A stretch of 64,000 nt of DNA from Natronorubrum bangense (lineage in GTDB: Archaea > Halobacteriota > Halobacteria > Halobacteriales > Natrialbaceae), in the NCBI RefSeq assembly GCF_004799645.1, contig NZ_CP031305.1, forward strand, positions 2,356,001 to 2,420,000, in the 5' to 3' direction. The notes beneath the pieces were generated by a model. The model did no database searches, had not been told where the DNA came from, and worked only from the letters and a program-made list of their open reading frames with translations. Shown here one piece after another: positions 25,262-34,931 of this stretch. Numbering within the stretch: position 1 is the first letter of the stretch; each line of letters opens with the position of its first letter. The translations under genes were made by a program, and so were the position numbers.

Positions 25262-25704
25262 GTGACGTTAGCACCGAGTTGTTCGGAGACTTCGCCCAGG
25301 TGGACGAAGCGGATGTTCGAAAGTCGGTCCAGCGACGTTCCCTCGAGGATTTCGGCCTCGCGGTCATCGTCGTCTTCGTATGGGTTGCCCAGGTAGACGC
25401 GGACGTTCGAGAACGCCTCACGGCCACGCGGCTTCTTGTAGGGCACCATCCCACGGACCGAGCGCTTGAAGATCGTGTCCGGTCGGCGTGGGTAGTACGG
25501 CCCGCTGTCGGAGCCGAGCTGGACGCGCGTGCGGTAGGTGTCGAAGATGTCCTCTTTGTCGCCGGTGATCACGGCGTCTTCGGCGTTGACGATGGCGACG
25601 CGCTCGCCGTCGAGGGCGAGCTGGGACACTTCGCTGGCGACGCGACCAAGGATACAGTCACGGGCGTCGACGACGACGTCCGCGTCGAACTCTGCGATAC
25701 TCAT
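25255..25704 (-). CDS. rplM: Large ribosomal subunit protein L13
   Basis: The protein has 149 residues. [21 protein letters not shown] is the L13 N-terminal signature, and [15 protein letters not shown] is the conserved rRNA-contacting segment. It overlaps L18e by four bases and S9 by seven, giving tight translational coupling. Confidence 0.96.
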   Translation of the reverse strand: MSIAEFDADVVVDARDCILGRVASEVSQLALDGERVAIVNAEDAVITGDKEDIFDTYRTRVQLGSDSGPYYPRRPDTIFKRSVRGMVPYKKPRGREAFSNVRVYLGNPYEDDDDREAEILEGTSLDRLSNIRFVHLGEVSEQLGANVTW

Positions 25705-26054
25705 CGAATCACCCGCACGTTGGATCCCTGTGGGTTCTCTTCGAGCACTTGCTCGAGCGGTACTGTGTCACCGACGGCGTCGATTTTCGTCTCTGCAGAC
25801 GACGAGAAATCGACAGCCGCGACGGTGACGTTTTTCTGTAATGCGCCGGAGCCCAGCACTTTACCGGGAACGACGACAGTCTCTTCTTCGCGTGCGTATC
25901 GCTCGATACGGCCAAGGTTCACCTCTGCGTGGGTGCGCCGGGGCTTCTCGAGTCGGTCCGCAACGTCTCGCCAGACATCGGCGTCCGTCTCGCGGGACGT
26001 CGACTTGAGCTCGGCGATAAGATCGTTGAGCCTCGGATTAGTCTTGCTACTCAT
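25701..26054 (-). CDS. Large ribosomal subunit protein L18e
   Basis: A 117-residue archaeal/eukaryotic-type L18e. The start, [16 protein letters not shown], and [13 protein letters not shown] are typical of the family. It follows the tRNA-Leu gene by about 145 bases. Co-transcription with tRNA-Leu, as elsewhere in archaea, would require tRNA excision by RNase P and RNase Z. Confidence 0.95.
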   Translation of the reverse strand: MSSKTNPRLNDLIAELKSTSRETDADVWRDVADRLEKPRRTHAEVNLGRIERYAREEETVVVPGKVLGSGALQKNVTVAAVDFSSSAETKIDAVGDTVPLEQVLEENPQGSNVRVIR

Positions 26055-26198
26055 TGATTTCCTCCAAAGTCGGTCGTATCGGAGAGACGAGGAAGCGTCT
26101 CACCGATCGTGGAATCGGTTGTGTGTCGAACGAGTCGGGTCGCTGTTCGGTCAGTCGTGATCGAACAGCCACCGTGTGTTCGACGAGAGAGAAGTGGA

Positions 26199-26283
26199 TG
26201 CAGGGAGCAGGATTTGAACCTGCGGACTCCTACGAGACAGCGCCCTGAACGCTGCGCCGTTGGCCTGACTTGGCTATCCCTGC
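26199..26283 (-). tRNA. tRNA-Leu (anticodon CAG)
   Basis: On the minus strand, the 85-base molecule has the acceptor stem GCAGGGA/TCCCTGC with discriminator A. The anticodon stem is CAGCG/CGCTG with loop TTCAGGG (anticodon CAG), followed by a long class II variable arm and a GGTTCAAATCC T-arm. It lies inside the ribosomal operon between rpoD and L18e, without an intron. CCA is not encoded. Confidence 0.95.
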
Positions 26284-26416
26284 TTGCACTTCTTTCTATC
26301 CGTTGCCCCGTAAAACCCCTTTCGATTCCAGGTCGCGAGCGCGTACCGGTCTCGTCGCTCACGGCGCCGGTGAACGCGGACTCGCGGTGTCGGGATTGGG
26401 GGCGTTGGTTCATTGT

Positions 26417-27166
26417 CTACAGCTGTACTGCGTCTTCGAGGTCGGTTGCACGCGCCGCAATCGAGTCTGCAGCTCGTGTAACCAGTTCATCGACCGGGAA
26501 CGAGCCGTCCGTCTCGATGTTGAAGACGAACGCGTTCGGTACGTCCTCGACTTCGACTTGCTTTCCAGGATAGCGGTTCGACAGATCGTTATCGAACTCG
26601 CTGGTCTGGATCAGTTCGCCGTCTGCTTCGATGACGCCGCGAATAATTCGGGACTCCTGCTCTTCGAACTCTGGCAGGTCGTCGACGACCGTCACACGCT
26701 GAAGGTGTCGGTAGCCTGCAGAGACAGCGCCCTGATGTTTCGCGTGGTTTTTGCCGCGGTTGAAGACGGCGTCAGCCTCGGCCTCGAGGCGCTGGTTGTC
26801 CTTGAGGTCGATGATCGGAATGTTCTCGTCTGCGGGTTGCACGAGATCGTCGCTCGAGACGAGATCGCCCGAGTAGGCGGTGGCTGGTCCTTCGACGTCG
26901 ATCGAGAGCGTGACGGTGTCGTCCTCGGCGAACTCGGCTTCGGGTGGGGTCGTCAGTGGGACGAGCCCGAGTCGGAGTGCGAGTTGCTCGTCGAACATGA
27001 CCGACGAGTTCTCGATGAACCGGACGGTATCGATGGCCAACGTGGGAACGTCCGCGAGCATCGCGCGACGAAGCCCGTTGGCAAACGCGGGTGTGACACC
27101 GCGAACGAGGAACCGTGCGTACCGGTCCTCGTGTTCGACGAACTCGACGTCGTAGTCTTCAGTCAT
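26417..27166 (-). CDS. rpoD: DNA-directed RNA polymerase subunit D (Rpo3)
   Basis: The 249-residue homologue of RPB3/alpha starts at ATG 27166 ([19 protein letters not shown]). [22 protein letters not shown] is the dimerisation signature shared with the alpha subunit. No four-Cys iron-sulphur domain is visible, as in other haloarchaea to my knowledge. A longer frame to 27448 is an Arg/Ser-rich shadow of S11. It starts four bases after the S11 stop codon. Confidence 0.95.
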   Translation of the reverse strand: MTEDYDVEFVEHEDRYARFLVRGVTPAFANGLRRAMLADVPTLAIDTVRFIENSSVMFDEQLALRLGLVPLTTPPEAEFAEDDTVTLSIDVEGPATAYSGDLVSSDDLVQPADENIPIIDLKDNQRLEAEADAVFNRGKNHAKHQGAVSAGYRHLQRVTVVDDLPEFEEQESRIIRGVIEADGELIQTSEFDNDLSNRYPGKQVEVEDVPNAFVFNIETDGSFPVDELVTRAADSIAARATDLEDAVQL

Positions 27167-27170
27167 GGAT

Positions 27171-27560
27171 CTAGTAGCCGCCCTTGCCTTTCGGTGCGCG
27201 CGATCCGTCGTGTGGGATCGGCGTGACGTCCTCGATGCGCCCGATTTCGATGCCCGAGCGGGCGAGTGCGCGGATCGTTGCCTGTGCGCCTGGCCCGGGA
27301 GACTTCTGGAGGTTGCCACCGGGGCCACGGACGCGAACGTGCAGGCCCGTGATGCCAGCCGCTTTGACCTCTTCGGCGATCGACTCGGCCATCTGCATGG
27401 CCGCGTACGGCGACGCCTCGTCGCGGTTCTGTTTGACCGCCGTCCCACCGGAGGACTTCGCGATCGTCTCCGCGCCCGTGAGGTCGGTCACGGTCATGAC
27501 GGTGTTGTTGAACGATGCGTGTACGTGGGCTACGCCCCATTTCTCGTCGTCCTGACTCAT
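27171..27560 (-). CDS. rps11: Small ribosomal subunit protein S11
   Basis: The 129-residue product starts at ATG 27560. [13 protein letters not shown], the central block [12 protein letters not shown] and the C-terminal [15 protein letters not shown] are diagnostic of archaeal S11. It starts one base after the S4 stop and ends four bases before rpoD. Confidence 0.96.
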   Translation of the reverse strand: MSQDDEKWGVAHVHASFNNTVMTVTDLTGAETIAKSSGGTAVKQNRDEASPYAAMQMAESIAEEVKAAGITGLHVRVRGPGGNLQKSPGPGAQATIRALARSGIEIGRIEDVTPIPHDGSRAPKGKGGY

Positions 27561-27561
27561 G

Positions 27562-28083
27562 TTATTGGCCCTCCGCTCGTTCCGGGTGGAGTTCGTCTGC
27601 GAGTGAGCTGTTCTCGTCGAATGCGACGAGGTCCTCCTCATCGACGTCAACGACGTACGATGGGATGCAGTGGCGCTGTTCGCCGACCACGATGTGCCCG
27701 TGAAGAATGAACTGTCGGGCCTGCTGTGGCGTGTTGGCCAGCCCTTTGCGGTAGGCAACCGTCTGGAGACGGCGCTCGAGAACGTCTTCGATCTCGAGGC
27801 TCAGCACATCGCCGAGTTCGTCGGTCTCGTCAAGCACACCAACGCGCTTGAGTCGTCCGAGGAACTCCTCGGAGCGGCGGATGACGGCTTCGTCGTCCTG
27901 GGCCTGACCGAGCAGTTCTCGAGCCTCGCGCCGGTAGGAGCGAAGCTCGGACTGTGCTCGCCAGAGCTCTTCTTTGTTCGACAGCCCGTAGCGGTCGAGC
28001 AGGGAGTGCTCGGAGGCGATCCGTTCACCCTGATATGGGTGATTCGGCGTCTCGTACTTTTTAGTGTCTGTTCCGAGTGGCAT
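27562..28083 (-). CDS. rps4: Small ribosomal subunit protein S4
   Basis: The protein has 173 residues. [18 protein letters not shown] and the S4 domain [22 protein letters not shown] identify the archaeal S4, a primary 16S rRNA binder. The C-terminus is acidic. It shares one base with the S13 stop codon. Confidence 0.96.
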   Translation of the reverse strand: MPLGTDTKKYETPNHPYQGERIASEHSLLDRYGLSNKEELWRAQSELRSYRREARELLGQAQDDEAVIRRSEEFLGRLKRVGVLDETDELGDVLSLEIEDVLERRLQTVAYRKGLANTPQQARQFILHGHIVVGEQRHCIPSYVVDVDEEDLVAFDENSSLADELHPERAEGQ

Positions 28084-28604
28084 TATTCGTCATCCTCCTC
28101 GGCAGCAGCTTCTTCTGCCTGCTCTTCGCGGATCTCTTCGACGTTGACTCCGATGGTGCCCTCCGTACGACCGGTGGACTTGGTTCGCTGACCGCGGACC
28201 TTCTGTCCGCGCTTGTGACGCGTTCCTTTGTAGGAGTCGATCATCTTCATCCGGTTGATGTCGTGCTGGCGGGTGAGTTGGAGATCGTTACCGATCTCGT
28301 GGGTTGTCTCCCCGGAATAAAAGTCCGACTGGCGGTTGTTGAGCCAGTCAGGAACGTTCCCAGCATAGTTCTCTACGATGTCGACGACGTTTTCAATGAC
28401 GTCGTCGTCGAGACGACCGAACGTCGCTGTCCGATCAACGTCCGCTTCGTCGGCAATGAGTCGGGCGGTTCGTCGACCGATCCCGTTCATCTCCGAGAGC
28501 GAGCGCTCGACAGACTTCGTCCCATCAAGGTCGGTCTGACCGATGCGGACGAAGTACTGAAGGTCTTCGTCGTCTTGTTGTTCTTGAGGTTCTTCCTCGC
28601 TCAT
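28083..28604 (-). CDS. rps13: Small ribosomal subunit protein S13
   Basis: The 173-residue product starts at ATG 28604. [16 protein letters not shown] and the basic [20 protein letters not shown] are S13 hallmarks, flanked by acidic tails at both ends ([12 protein letters not shown] and [14 protein letters not shown]) that are typical salt adaptations. It is the first protein of the operon, 73 bases after tRNA-Ser. Confidence 0.96.
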   Translation of the reverse strand: MSEEEPQEQQDDEDLQYFVRIGQTDLDGTKSVERSLSEMNGIGRRTARLIADEADVDRTATFGRLDDDVIENVVDIVENYAGNVPDWLNNRQSDFYSGETTHEIGNDLQLTRQHDINRMKMIDSYKGTRHKRGQKVRGQRTKSTGRTEGTIGVNVEEIREEQAEEAAAEEDDE

Positions 28605-28677
28605 GTGTCGTGTATCTCTGTCTGTCTGCGCGCGTTGCAAATTCGGCTGACGGAAATGCCAGCCAAGGTGTAACCGA

Positions 28678-28760
28678 CGTTGTGGCGGGGATTCGAACCC
28701 CGGAGGCTTGACGCCACATGGTTAGCAACCATGCGCCTTGGGCCGCTTGGCTACCACAAC
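28678..28760 (-). tRNA. tRNA-Ser (anticodon GCT)
   Basis: On the minus strand, 83 bases with acceptor stem GTTGTGG/CCACAAC and discriminator G. The anticodon stem is CATGG/CCATG with loop TTGCTAA (anticodon GCT), followed by a class II variable arm and a GGTTCGAATCC T-arm. It heads the ribosomal operon, with no intron and no encoded CCA. Confidence 0.95.
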
Positions 28761-28838
28761 ACCGTGTCTTTATCATCGCCCTCACGGACTCGGGGACTAC
28801 TCCCCTACACGTATTGCACCCCAACCTACCGCCGACGG

Positions 28839-28847
28839 GTACTTAAG
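28839..28847 (-). promoter_or_regulatory. TATA-like box upstream of tRNA-Ser/ribosomal operon
   Basis: The minus strand reads CTTAAGTAC about 80 bases upstream of tRNA-Ser. It is the only clear AT element in the 175 bases before the operon, so the primary transcript probably carries a short leader before the tRNA. Confidence 0.45.
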
Positions 28848-28935
28848 CGCAACGAAAGGTGGCCACAACGTCATCCCCTCACATTCGCGGGGCGGATAGA
28901 CGATCCGAGGTCCGGCATCCATCCAATGTGTCGAA

Positions 28936-29925
28936 TCAGATTCCGGCGTACTCTCCGATGTACTTGTCGTTGAGTTCCCACTCGCCGTCGGCGTTCTGAA
29001 TCATATACTCGCCGTAGTAGGGAACCCGATTGGCAACGACCTCGCGGAACGCCTCGCGGATCTCGGGTTTGGACATCTCACCCATCGATTTGAGATCATC
29101 GTTGCGGTTGAGACAGCCTTTCAGGTATCCCTCGTGAGTCACGCGGACGCGATGGCAGTTCGCACAGAACGTCGGGTTCTCGACAGGGTCAACGATTTCG
29201 ACCATCCCCCGCCCGTCACCGTCGTCGTTGCTGACCCAGTACCGTTTCCGGTCGTGCATCTCGCGGTGTTCAATCTCGTCAGCCTGCTCGGCCAGCCAGC
29301 CGTGCACTCGTTCGATATCGACGTTCCACTCCGGCTTGCCAGTTAGTTCGGGCATGTACTCGATCAACTGGAGCTGGAGCCCCTCGTTTTCGGCGACGTG
29401 GTCGACCATCCGCGGGACGTACCCGGCCGTGTGTTCGAAAACGACCATGTTGAGTTTGACCGGATCCAGTCCCGCCTCGAGCGCCGCCTTGACGCCCTCG
29501 ATGACTTTCTCGTACGCGCCGCTTTTCGTGATTTCGGCAAAGTCCTTCGGATCGAGGGCGTCTTGCGAGACGTTGACTCGCTCTAAGCCCGCATCCACGA
29601 GCGCTTCGGCACGTCCCGGGAGGAACGTCCCGTTCGTGGTCAGAGAGACCTCCATCTGATCGGGGGTTCGCTCGATGATCTCCGCTAAGTCCTCGCGAAG
29701 CATCGGCTCGCCGCCGGTGAACTTGACCGCGTCGACGTCGAACTCCGCGGCGACCTCGAGAAACCGAACGACGTCGTCGGTCGACATCTCGTCGTCCTGT
29801 GGATCCATCGGGCCGCGTGTGTCCCCTAACCCCTCGTTGTGACAGTAGACGCAATCGAAGTTACACCGGTCGGTAAGTGAAACCCGAACCCCGGTTACCT
29901 CGCGTCCAAACTCGTCGGCGAGCAT
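28936..29925 (-). CDS. moaA: GTP 3',8-cyclase MoaA (molybdenum cofactor)
   Basis: A 329-residue radical-SAM enzyme that starts molybdopterin synthesis from [11 protein letters not shown] (Cys21, Cys25, Cys28) binds the SAM iron-sulphur cluster. [19 protein letters not shown] near the C-terminus provides the second cluster, and [10 protein letters not shown] is the radical-SAM GGE motif. I chose ATG 29925; ATG 29958 ([11 protein letters not shown]) is a possible longer start. It is divergent from the small acidic gene at 30092 and convergent with nothing close. No other mo-cofactor gene lies in the window. Confidence 0.94.
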   Translation of the reverse strand: MLADEFGREVTGVRVSLTDRCNFDCVYCHNEGLGDTRGPMDPQDDEMSTDDVVRFLEVAAEFDVDAVKFTGGEPMLREDLAEIIERTPDQMEVSLTTNGTFLPGRAEALVDAGLERVNVSQDALDPKDFAEITKSGAYEKVIEGVKAALEAGLDPVKLNMVVFEHTAGYVPRMVDHVAENEGLQLQLIEYMPELTGKPEWNVDIERVHGWLAEQADEIEHREMHDRKRYWVSNDDGDGRGMVEIVDPVENPTFCANCHRVRVTHEGYLKGCLNRNDDLKSMGEMSKPEIREAFREVVANRVPYYGEYMIQNADGEWELNDKYIGEYAGI

Positions 29926-30091
29926 GCCACCAGATAGCAGACGGATCCGCTTAAACATCCCGGGCTTCTCGCAGTTTCGTAACTGTTTTTGGTTTCGTGA
30001 ACGGGGCTTCTTGCCGATCTGTTCTGTTTCAGCGAGTCACACTCGAGCAGCGGCGGAAGAACTACCCGGTGGACGCTCGAACGAGGAGTGT

Positions 30092-30313
30092 ATGGACGAG
30101 GATATGCTTGCAGACCAGCGTCGCCTCGTAGAACTCATCGAGGACGAGGGCTGGGACGTCACCGACCTCGAGATTTCGGCCTACGACAGCCCGTGGGCTG
30201 ACGAGGACACCCCCGAGGCGACAGTAACGATCACAGCGCGAAAACCCTACGAGAGCGAGACAGCAGCGGATGATGACGACAGCGACGACGAGAACCCGTT
30301 CCGACTGAAGTAG
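30092..30313 (+). CDS. Small acidic protein, 73 aa
   Basis: The product has 73 residues: a helical N-terminus (DMLADQRRLVELIEDEGWDVTD), then LEISAYDSPWADEDTPEATVTITARKP and an Asp/Glu-rich tail ending NPFRLK. GGAGTG eight bases upstream could act as a ribosome-binding site, unusual in this mostly leaderless window. It is conserved-looking but not recognised; a beta-strand core (ATVTITARK) suggests a small folded domain. It is divergent from moaA across 166 bases. Confidence 0.7.
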   Translation: MDEDMLADQRRLVELIEDEGWDVTDLEISAYDSPWADEDTPEATVTITARKPYESETAADDDDSDDENPFRLK

Positions 30314-30478
30314 CTGTGGAAATCGGTGTGGGTAGGCGGGTTCTCGAACGAAACTGGAGGGCGACGGACACATCCGACTCGAGCGGCCACGCGTCGAATC
30401 TTCTCGGCTGCGGATAGTTATGTGAGCTTACAAAACCAGTATGGTTCGTGGGCGTCTATATCACACACGGACAGTTAC

Positions 30479-31087
30479 ATGACCCTCTCCAATGATCCCG
30501 ACCTCATCACGCTGCAGCCGGATCAGCCGTTCTTCGAGACGCTGTATACAGCCGCTCCGTTGGTGATCGTCGGCACACGTGAAGAAGACGGTTCGGAAAA
30601 CCTGGCGCCAAAACATATGGCAACCCCGTTGGGGTGGTCGGACTATTTCGGGTTCGTCTGTACGCCCGACCACGGGACGTATCGAAACGTCGAGCGGACG
30701 GAGGCGTTCACTGTCAGCTACCCCCGGCCCGAGAGCATACTCGATGCCAGCCTGGCCGCGGCTCCCCGGGGTATCGAGGGGGAGAAACCCTCGCTCACGG
30801 ACGTCGAAACGGTCGACGCAGACGTCGTCGATGCGCCCGCCGTAGCTGGGGCCTACGGTGTACTGGAGTGTGAACTCGAGCGCATCGTCGATGGGTTCGA
30901 TGGAGCCGGCCTCGTCGCCGGCACCGTCGTCGAAAAACACGTTCACACCGATGCCTACCGCAGCGACGACATCGAGCCGGAGACACTACTCGAGCAGGCC
31001 CCAGTGTTGGCACATCTCTATCCCGACCGGTTCGCCGAGGTGAGCGAAACCCAGGCGTTTCCGTTCCCAGAGGGGTTCGAGCGATGA
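30479..31087 (+). CDS. Flavin-reductase-like (FMN-binding split-barrel) protein
   Basis: The 202-residue protein starts at ATG 30479. PLVIVGTREEDGSENLAPKHMATPLG is the FMN-binding split-barrel core of the flavin reductase family, and a basic/aromatic FGFVCTPDHGTYRN loop follows. It probably binds FMN; a reductase activity is likely but not shown. It overlaps the M20 peptidase gene by four bases and so starts a three-gene operon with the P-loop protein. The longer in-frame start (30326) runs through noncoding-looking sequence and is not used. Confidence 0.82.
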   Translation: MTLSNDPDLITLQPDQPFFETLYTAAPLVIVGTREEDGSENLAPKHMATPLGWSDYFGFVCTPDHGTYRNVERTEAFTVSYPRPESILDASLAAAPRGIEGEKPSLTDVETVDADVVDAPAVAGAYGVLECELERIVDGFDGAGLVAGTVVEKHVHTDAYRSDDIEPETLLEQAPVLAHLYPDRFAEVSETQAFPFPEGFER

Positions 31088-32274
31088 CGCCCTCCGAAGC
31101 GGAATCCGCCGCTGAACGCCGGATTCAGGAGTGGGTCTACGCTCATCGAGCGGACATTGCCGAGTATCTCCTCGAGTTGGTCGAACTGGAGACGCCCACC
31201 GAGAACCCCGAAACGTTCGACAACTTCTTCGATCGACTGGCGGACGACTTCCACGAACTCGGCCTGGAAACGGAGCGCGTTCCAGGCGAGGAAACCGGCG
31301 GACGGCTTGAGGCGTGGTCAGCCGGTCGCGATGACGCAGACGAGATCCAGCTCGTGATCGGACACGCAGACACTGTCTGGCCGCTCGGAACCGTCGACGA
31401 GAACCCGCCCGAGAGACGGGATGGCATCCTCGAGGGACCGGGCTCGCTCGACATGAAAGGCGGACTGACACAGACCGTGTTCGCGCTTCGTGCCCTCGAC
31501 GCGGCCTCACTCGACCCGTCACTGCCGGTTCACGTCCTCATCTCCAGCGACGAAGAGATCGGGAGTCCCGAATCCAAGTCCCGCATCATCGACCTCGCCA
31601 AACAGGCGAACCGAGTGTTCGTACTCGAGCCCGCCAGCGGCCCGGAGGGCAAGATCAAGATTGCACGGAAAGCGGTCGGGCATTTCACGGTCACGATCGA
31701 GGGAAAAGCCGCCCACGCCGGCCTCGAGCCAGAAGAAGGAGCCAGTGCGACGGAGGAACTCGGAACCGTCATCCATCAACTCCACGAACTCACCGATATC
31801 GAGTCGGGAATCACCGTCAACGTCGGTCAGGTGGAAGCTGGGCTGCGGTCGAACGTCGTCGCACCGGAGGCACGAGCCGAAGTCGACGTTCGCGCACCCA
31901 CCGATGAGACGGCAGCTGCCGTCACCGAGCAGATCCACTCGCTTGAAGCGACGACGCCGGGGACGGAGCTGACGATCGACGGCGGCTTTGGGCGGCCGCC
32001 GATGGAACAGACACCGGGCAATCGCCTGCTTTGGGACCGTGTCCAGACGATTGGGAAGCGTCTCGGCCTCTCACTCGAGGGGACGCGCTCGGGAGGTGCA
32101 AGCGACGGAAACGACGCCAGTCAACACGCTCCCACGATCGACGGGTTCGGTGCCGTCGGCGACGGGGCCCATCAGACGTACGAGCACGTGCAACTCGATG
32201 CACTCGTTGACCGGGTGGCACTTCTGGCCGCCTGCGTACACGACGAACCGCTTCCAACCGATCCACAGCAATGA
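31084..32274 (+). CDS. M20-family metallopeptidase/deacylase
   Basis: A 396-residue zinc hydrolase of the ArgE/carboxypeptidase G2 type. GHADTVWP carries the first metal His, GSLDMKGG the bridging Asp, and SSDEEIGS the catalytic Glu pair. EPASG is a further metal-ligand region, and GVGDGAHQTYEHV is near the C-terminal His. The middle dimerisation insert (about residues 200-310) is present, so the protein is complete. It may cleave N-acyl amino acids or small peptides. It is coupled to the flavin-reductase-like gene and followed at 16 bases by a P-loop gene that may act on the same compounds. Confidence 0.88.
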   Translation: MTPSEAESAAERRIQEWVYAHRADIAEYLLELVELETPTENPETFDNFFDRLADDFHELGLETERVPGEETGGRLEAWSAGRDDADEIQLVIGHADTVWPLGTVDENPPERRDGILEGPGSLDMKGGLTQTVFALRALDAASLDPSLPVHVLISSDEEIGSPESKSRIIDLAKQANRVFVLEPASGPEGKIKIARKAVGHFTVTIEGKAAHAGLEPEEGASATEELGTVIHQLHELTDIESGITVNVGQVEAGLRSNVVAPEARAEVDVRAPTDETAAAVTEQIHSLEATTPGTELTIDGGFGRPPMEQTPGNRLLWDRVQTIGKRLGLSLEGTRSGGASDGNDASQHAPTIDGFGAVGDGAHQTYEHVQLDALVDRVALLAACVHDEPLPTDPQQ

Positions 32275-32290
32275 TCCAACTCACAGCACC

Positions 32291-33304
32291 ATGGCTATGA
32301 ACGCAGACGTCCACACCTCCGTGACACGAATCGCCGACCTCGAGCAGCGGTCGTACGAGATCCAGTCCCGTCCGAAGACAGCGTGGGAGACTGGGGAGTA
32401 CGTGTTTGGTCGGGTCACCAAACGACCAGATCCCGGCGTCAGGATCGAGAACCCGCGCGGGAGACGTGTCGAACTGATGGAGGGTGAGACGGTCGTCGGC
32501 GCGCTTGGAACTCGTCGAGCGACCCGTGAGTTGGTCGGCGGCTGGCGGGATGTCGGCGACGATGGGCTGTTAGATATCCTGACCGGAGGCGGCGTTCTCG
32601 GTCGAGTCACCTCTGCCTCACCGTTCACTCAGACACCGGTCGAACTCGAGTACGAAGGGCACGTTGTCATCGACGATGCTGTCTCTCGAATGTCCGACTA
32701 CGGCCTGACAGCTCCATCGACGACACCTGCCGTGCCGGTCGTCCTCGTCCTCGGAACGAGTATGTCGGCTGGAAAGACCATGACTGGACGGGTGATCACC
32801 CGTGTGCTCGTCGAAAACGGATACGATGTCGCTGCCTGCAAGCTGACGGGGGCGGGGACCTACGAAGACGTGTTATCGATGGAAGTGGCGGGTGCAGACC
32901 CCATCTACGACTTCGTCGACGCGGGGCTGCCGACGACAGTCGTCCCCGAAGCAACCTTCCGGGACGCCGTTCGCCCTGTCCTCGGCCGTCTGCAGGAGGC
33001 AGACGTCATCGTCGCCGAGGTCGGTGCCAGCCCGCTCGAGCCGTACAACGGGGCCGCCGTGGTCGACATGCTCGAGGATCACGTTGCGTTCACCGTGCTC
33101 TGTGCGTCCGATCCCTACGCAGTCGTCGGCATCGAGGAGGCGTTCGGACACTCGCCTGATCTCGTGGCAGGGATCACGACGAACACGACCGCTGGCGTCA
33201 ATCTCGTCGAGGAACTCATCGACTGTTCGGCGCTCAACATCCAGAACGAGGCCGCCAAAGACCCGCTCGAGAACATGCTGCTCGAGGCGCTGGCCGACGC
33301 TTAG
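32291..33304 (+). CDS. P-loop protein with DUF1611-like C-terminus
   Basis: A 337-residue protein starting at ATG 32291 (a second ATG at 32297 is possible). GTSMSAGKTMTG (about residues 157-168) is an NTP-binding loop, and the following ITRVLVENGYDVAACKLTGAG is reminiscent of DUF1611 or MobB-type P-loop proteins. In DUF1611 proteins such as DgcN this domain serves N-acylation of D-glutamate, and an M20 deacylase beside it would fit; that link is inference. The N-terminal half is unlike known DUF1611 N-domains as far as I recall. Its stop codon overlaps the convergent rtcB stop by four bases. Confidence 0.7.
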   Translation: MAMNADVHTSVTRIADLEQRSYEIQSRPKTAWETGEYVFGRVTKRPDPGVRIENPRGRRVELMEGETVVGALGTRRATRELVGGWRDVGDDGLLDILTGGGVLGRVTSASPFTQTPVELEYEGHVVIDDAVSRMSDYGLTAPSTTPAVPVVLVLGTSMSAGKTMTGRVITRVLVENGYDVAACKLTGAGTYEDVLSMEVAGADPIYDFVDAGLPTTVVPEATFRDAVRPVLGRLQEADVIVAEVGASPLEPYNGAAVVDMLEDHVAFTVLCASDPYAVVGIEEAFGHSPDLVAGITTNTTAGVNLVEELIDCSALNIQNEAAKDPLENMLLEALADA

Positions 33305-34767
33305 CCTTTGATGTTACAGACGGGGAACGTCCGTGCGACCTTGTCGCCGATACCGAGTTCGTCTGAGATTCGGACGACTTCGTCGACGTCCTTGTAGACA
33401 CCCGGCGCTTCCTCGGCGACCGTCGCACCTGATTGGGCTTTGACGTAGATCTGGTCCTGGGCCTCGAGTTCGTCCTGGACGTCGCCGCCCCAGTACTCGT
33501 TTTTGGCCTGGGTTCGGCTCATCAGTCGCCCCGCACCGTGGGCGGTCGAGCCGAACGTCAGCTCCATCGAGTTCTCGCCACCGCGGAGGACGTAGCTTCC
33601 CGCACCCATGCTGCCGGGGATGATGATTGGCTGGCCGACGTCGCGGTAGGCCTCCGGCACGTCGGGGTGGCCGGCCGGGAACGCCCGTGTCGCTCCTTTG
33701 CGGTGGACGTAGAGTTCGCGTTCTTCCCCATCAACGTCGTGGACCTCTTTTTTCGCGATGTTGTGCGCCACGTCATAGAGCAGGTCCATCTCCATCTCCT
33801 CCCACGAGCGGTCGAAGACGCGCTCGAAGACCTCGCGCGTGCGATGCATGATCAGCTGGCGGTTGACCCACGCGAAGTTGATCGCCGCGTTCATCGCCCC
33901 GTAGTAGTCCTCGGCCAGCTGTGAGCCCGCGGGCGCGGCCGCGAGTTCCTTGTCCGGGAGCTTGTTCAACAGCCCCTGATGTTGTTTTTCGATCTTCCGC
34001 AGGTAGTCGTTGCACGTCTGATGACCTAGTCCACGGGAGCCACAGTGAATCAAAACGACGATCTGGTCTTCCTCGAGCCCGTAGGCCGACCCCACTTCGT
34101 CGTGGAAGACGTCAGTCACGCGCTGGACCTCGAGGAAGTGATTCCCCGACCCCAGCGAGCCGATCTGGTTTTTCCCGCGGTCTTTCGCTTTCTGGCTGAT
34201 CTTCGAGGGATCGGCCTCTTCCCGGTGGCCTTCGTCCTCACAGTGGAGCAGGTCGTCCTCGACGGCGTAGCCGTTCTCGAGGGCCCAGTCGACGCCCCGA
34301 GCGAGGATTTCGTCGACGGTGTCGACACCGGATTCGACGATGCCGCCCCCACCAAGCCCCGACGGAATGTTGGCAAAGAGGGAGTCGACGAGCTCCTGCT
34401 CGTTGCCTTTGAGATCGTCGTACGTGAGGTTCGTTTTCATCATACGGACCCCACAGTTGATGTCGTAGCCGACCGCGCCCGGCGAGATACAGCCGTTTTC
34501 GGCGTCAAGTGCCCCGACGCCGCCAACCGGGAAGCCGTAGCCCTGATGGCCGTCGGGCATACAGATCGCGTGTTTCGTGATTCCCGGCAGATGCGTCGTG
34601 TTCTTGAGCTGCTGGAGTGTCTTGTCCTCTTTGATCTCCTCGAGGAGCGCTTCGCTCGCCAACACTCGGGCGGGGGTGCGCATGTCGCCCTCTTGTGGGA
34701 TTTCCCAGACGTACTCACGCACTTTCTCGAGCGTGATGCCGTCGGCGTCGAACGTGGAATTGCTCAT
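33301..34767 (-). CDS. rtcB: RNA-splicing/repair ligase RtcB
   Basis: A 488-residue GTP- and Mn2+-dependent ligase that joins 2',3'-cyclic phosphate and 5'-OH RNA ends, for example after tRNA intron removal. DINCGVRMM (Cys105) is a metal ligand, HCGSRGLGHQ a conserved metal/active-site block, and STAHGAGRLMSR contains the His that is guanylylated in characterised RtcB. Its length is normal, so no intein is present. I start at ATG 34767; the 41 extra residues up to 34890 are Arg/Cys-rich and cross an inverted repeat. Its activator archease lies 630 bases upstream on the same strand. Confidence 0.95.
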   Translation of the reverse strand: MSNSTFDADGITLEKVREYVWEIPQEGDMRTPARVLASEALLEEIKEDKTLQQLKNTTHLPGITKHAICMPDGHQGYGFPVGGVGALDAENGCISPGAVGYDINCGVRMMKTNLTYDDLKGNEQELVDSLFANIPSGLGGGGIVESGVDTVDEILARGVDWALENGYAVEDDLLHCEDEGHREEADPSKISQKAKDRGKNQIGSLGSGNHFLEVQRVTDVFHDEVGSAYGLEEDQIVVLIHCGSRGLGHQTCNDYLRKIEKQHQGLLNKLPDKELAAAPAGSQLAEDYYGAMNAAINFAWVNRQLIMHRTREVFERVFDRSWEEMEMDLLYDVAHNIAKKEVHDVDGEERELYVHRKGATRAFPAGHPDVPEAYRDVGQPIIIPGSMGAGSYVLRGGENSMELTFGSTAHGAGRLMSRTQAKNEYWGGDVQDELEAQDQIYVKAQSGATVAEEAPGVYKDVDEVVRISDELGIGDKVARTFPVCNIKG

Positions 34768-34872
34768 ACCTGTCCTTCCGACTGCGACGCTGAAAGGTGT
34801 TCGTCTCTCTGTTTGCCTGATGTGACACCGACAGGTGGTCCAGCACGCGGGTTCGGATCCGGCCGACTGCCG

Positions 34873-34890
34873 GTGAAACGCCGGTTTCAC
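34873..34890. promoter_or_regulatory. Perfect inverted repeat between rtcB and lipoprotein gene
   Basis: GTGAAAC (34873-34879) and GTTTCAC (34884-34890) are perfectly inverted with a 4-base spacer. The element lies between the divergent rtcB and lipoprotein genes, just upstream of a TATA-like TGATTTACG for the latter. It is a plausible operator. Confidence 0.5.
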
Positions 34891-34931
34891 TGTACGGTAG
34901 TGATTTACGGCGGGTTACCGTCGGTCGAAAG

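Noticed and set aside
33301..34767. Possible intein in RtcB (a common intein host)
   Set aside because: The protein is 488 residues with all motifs at normal spacing and no splice-junction Cys/His-Asn pattern.
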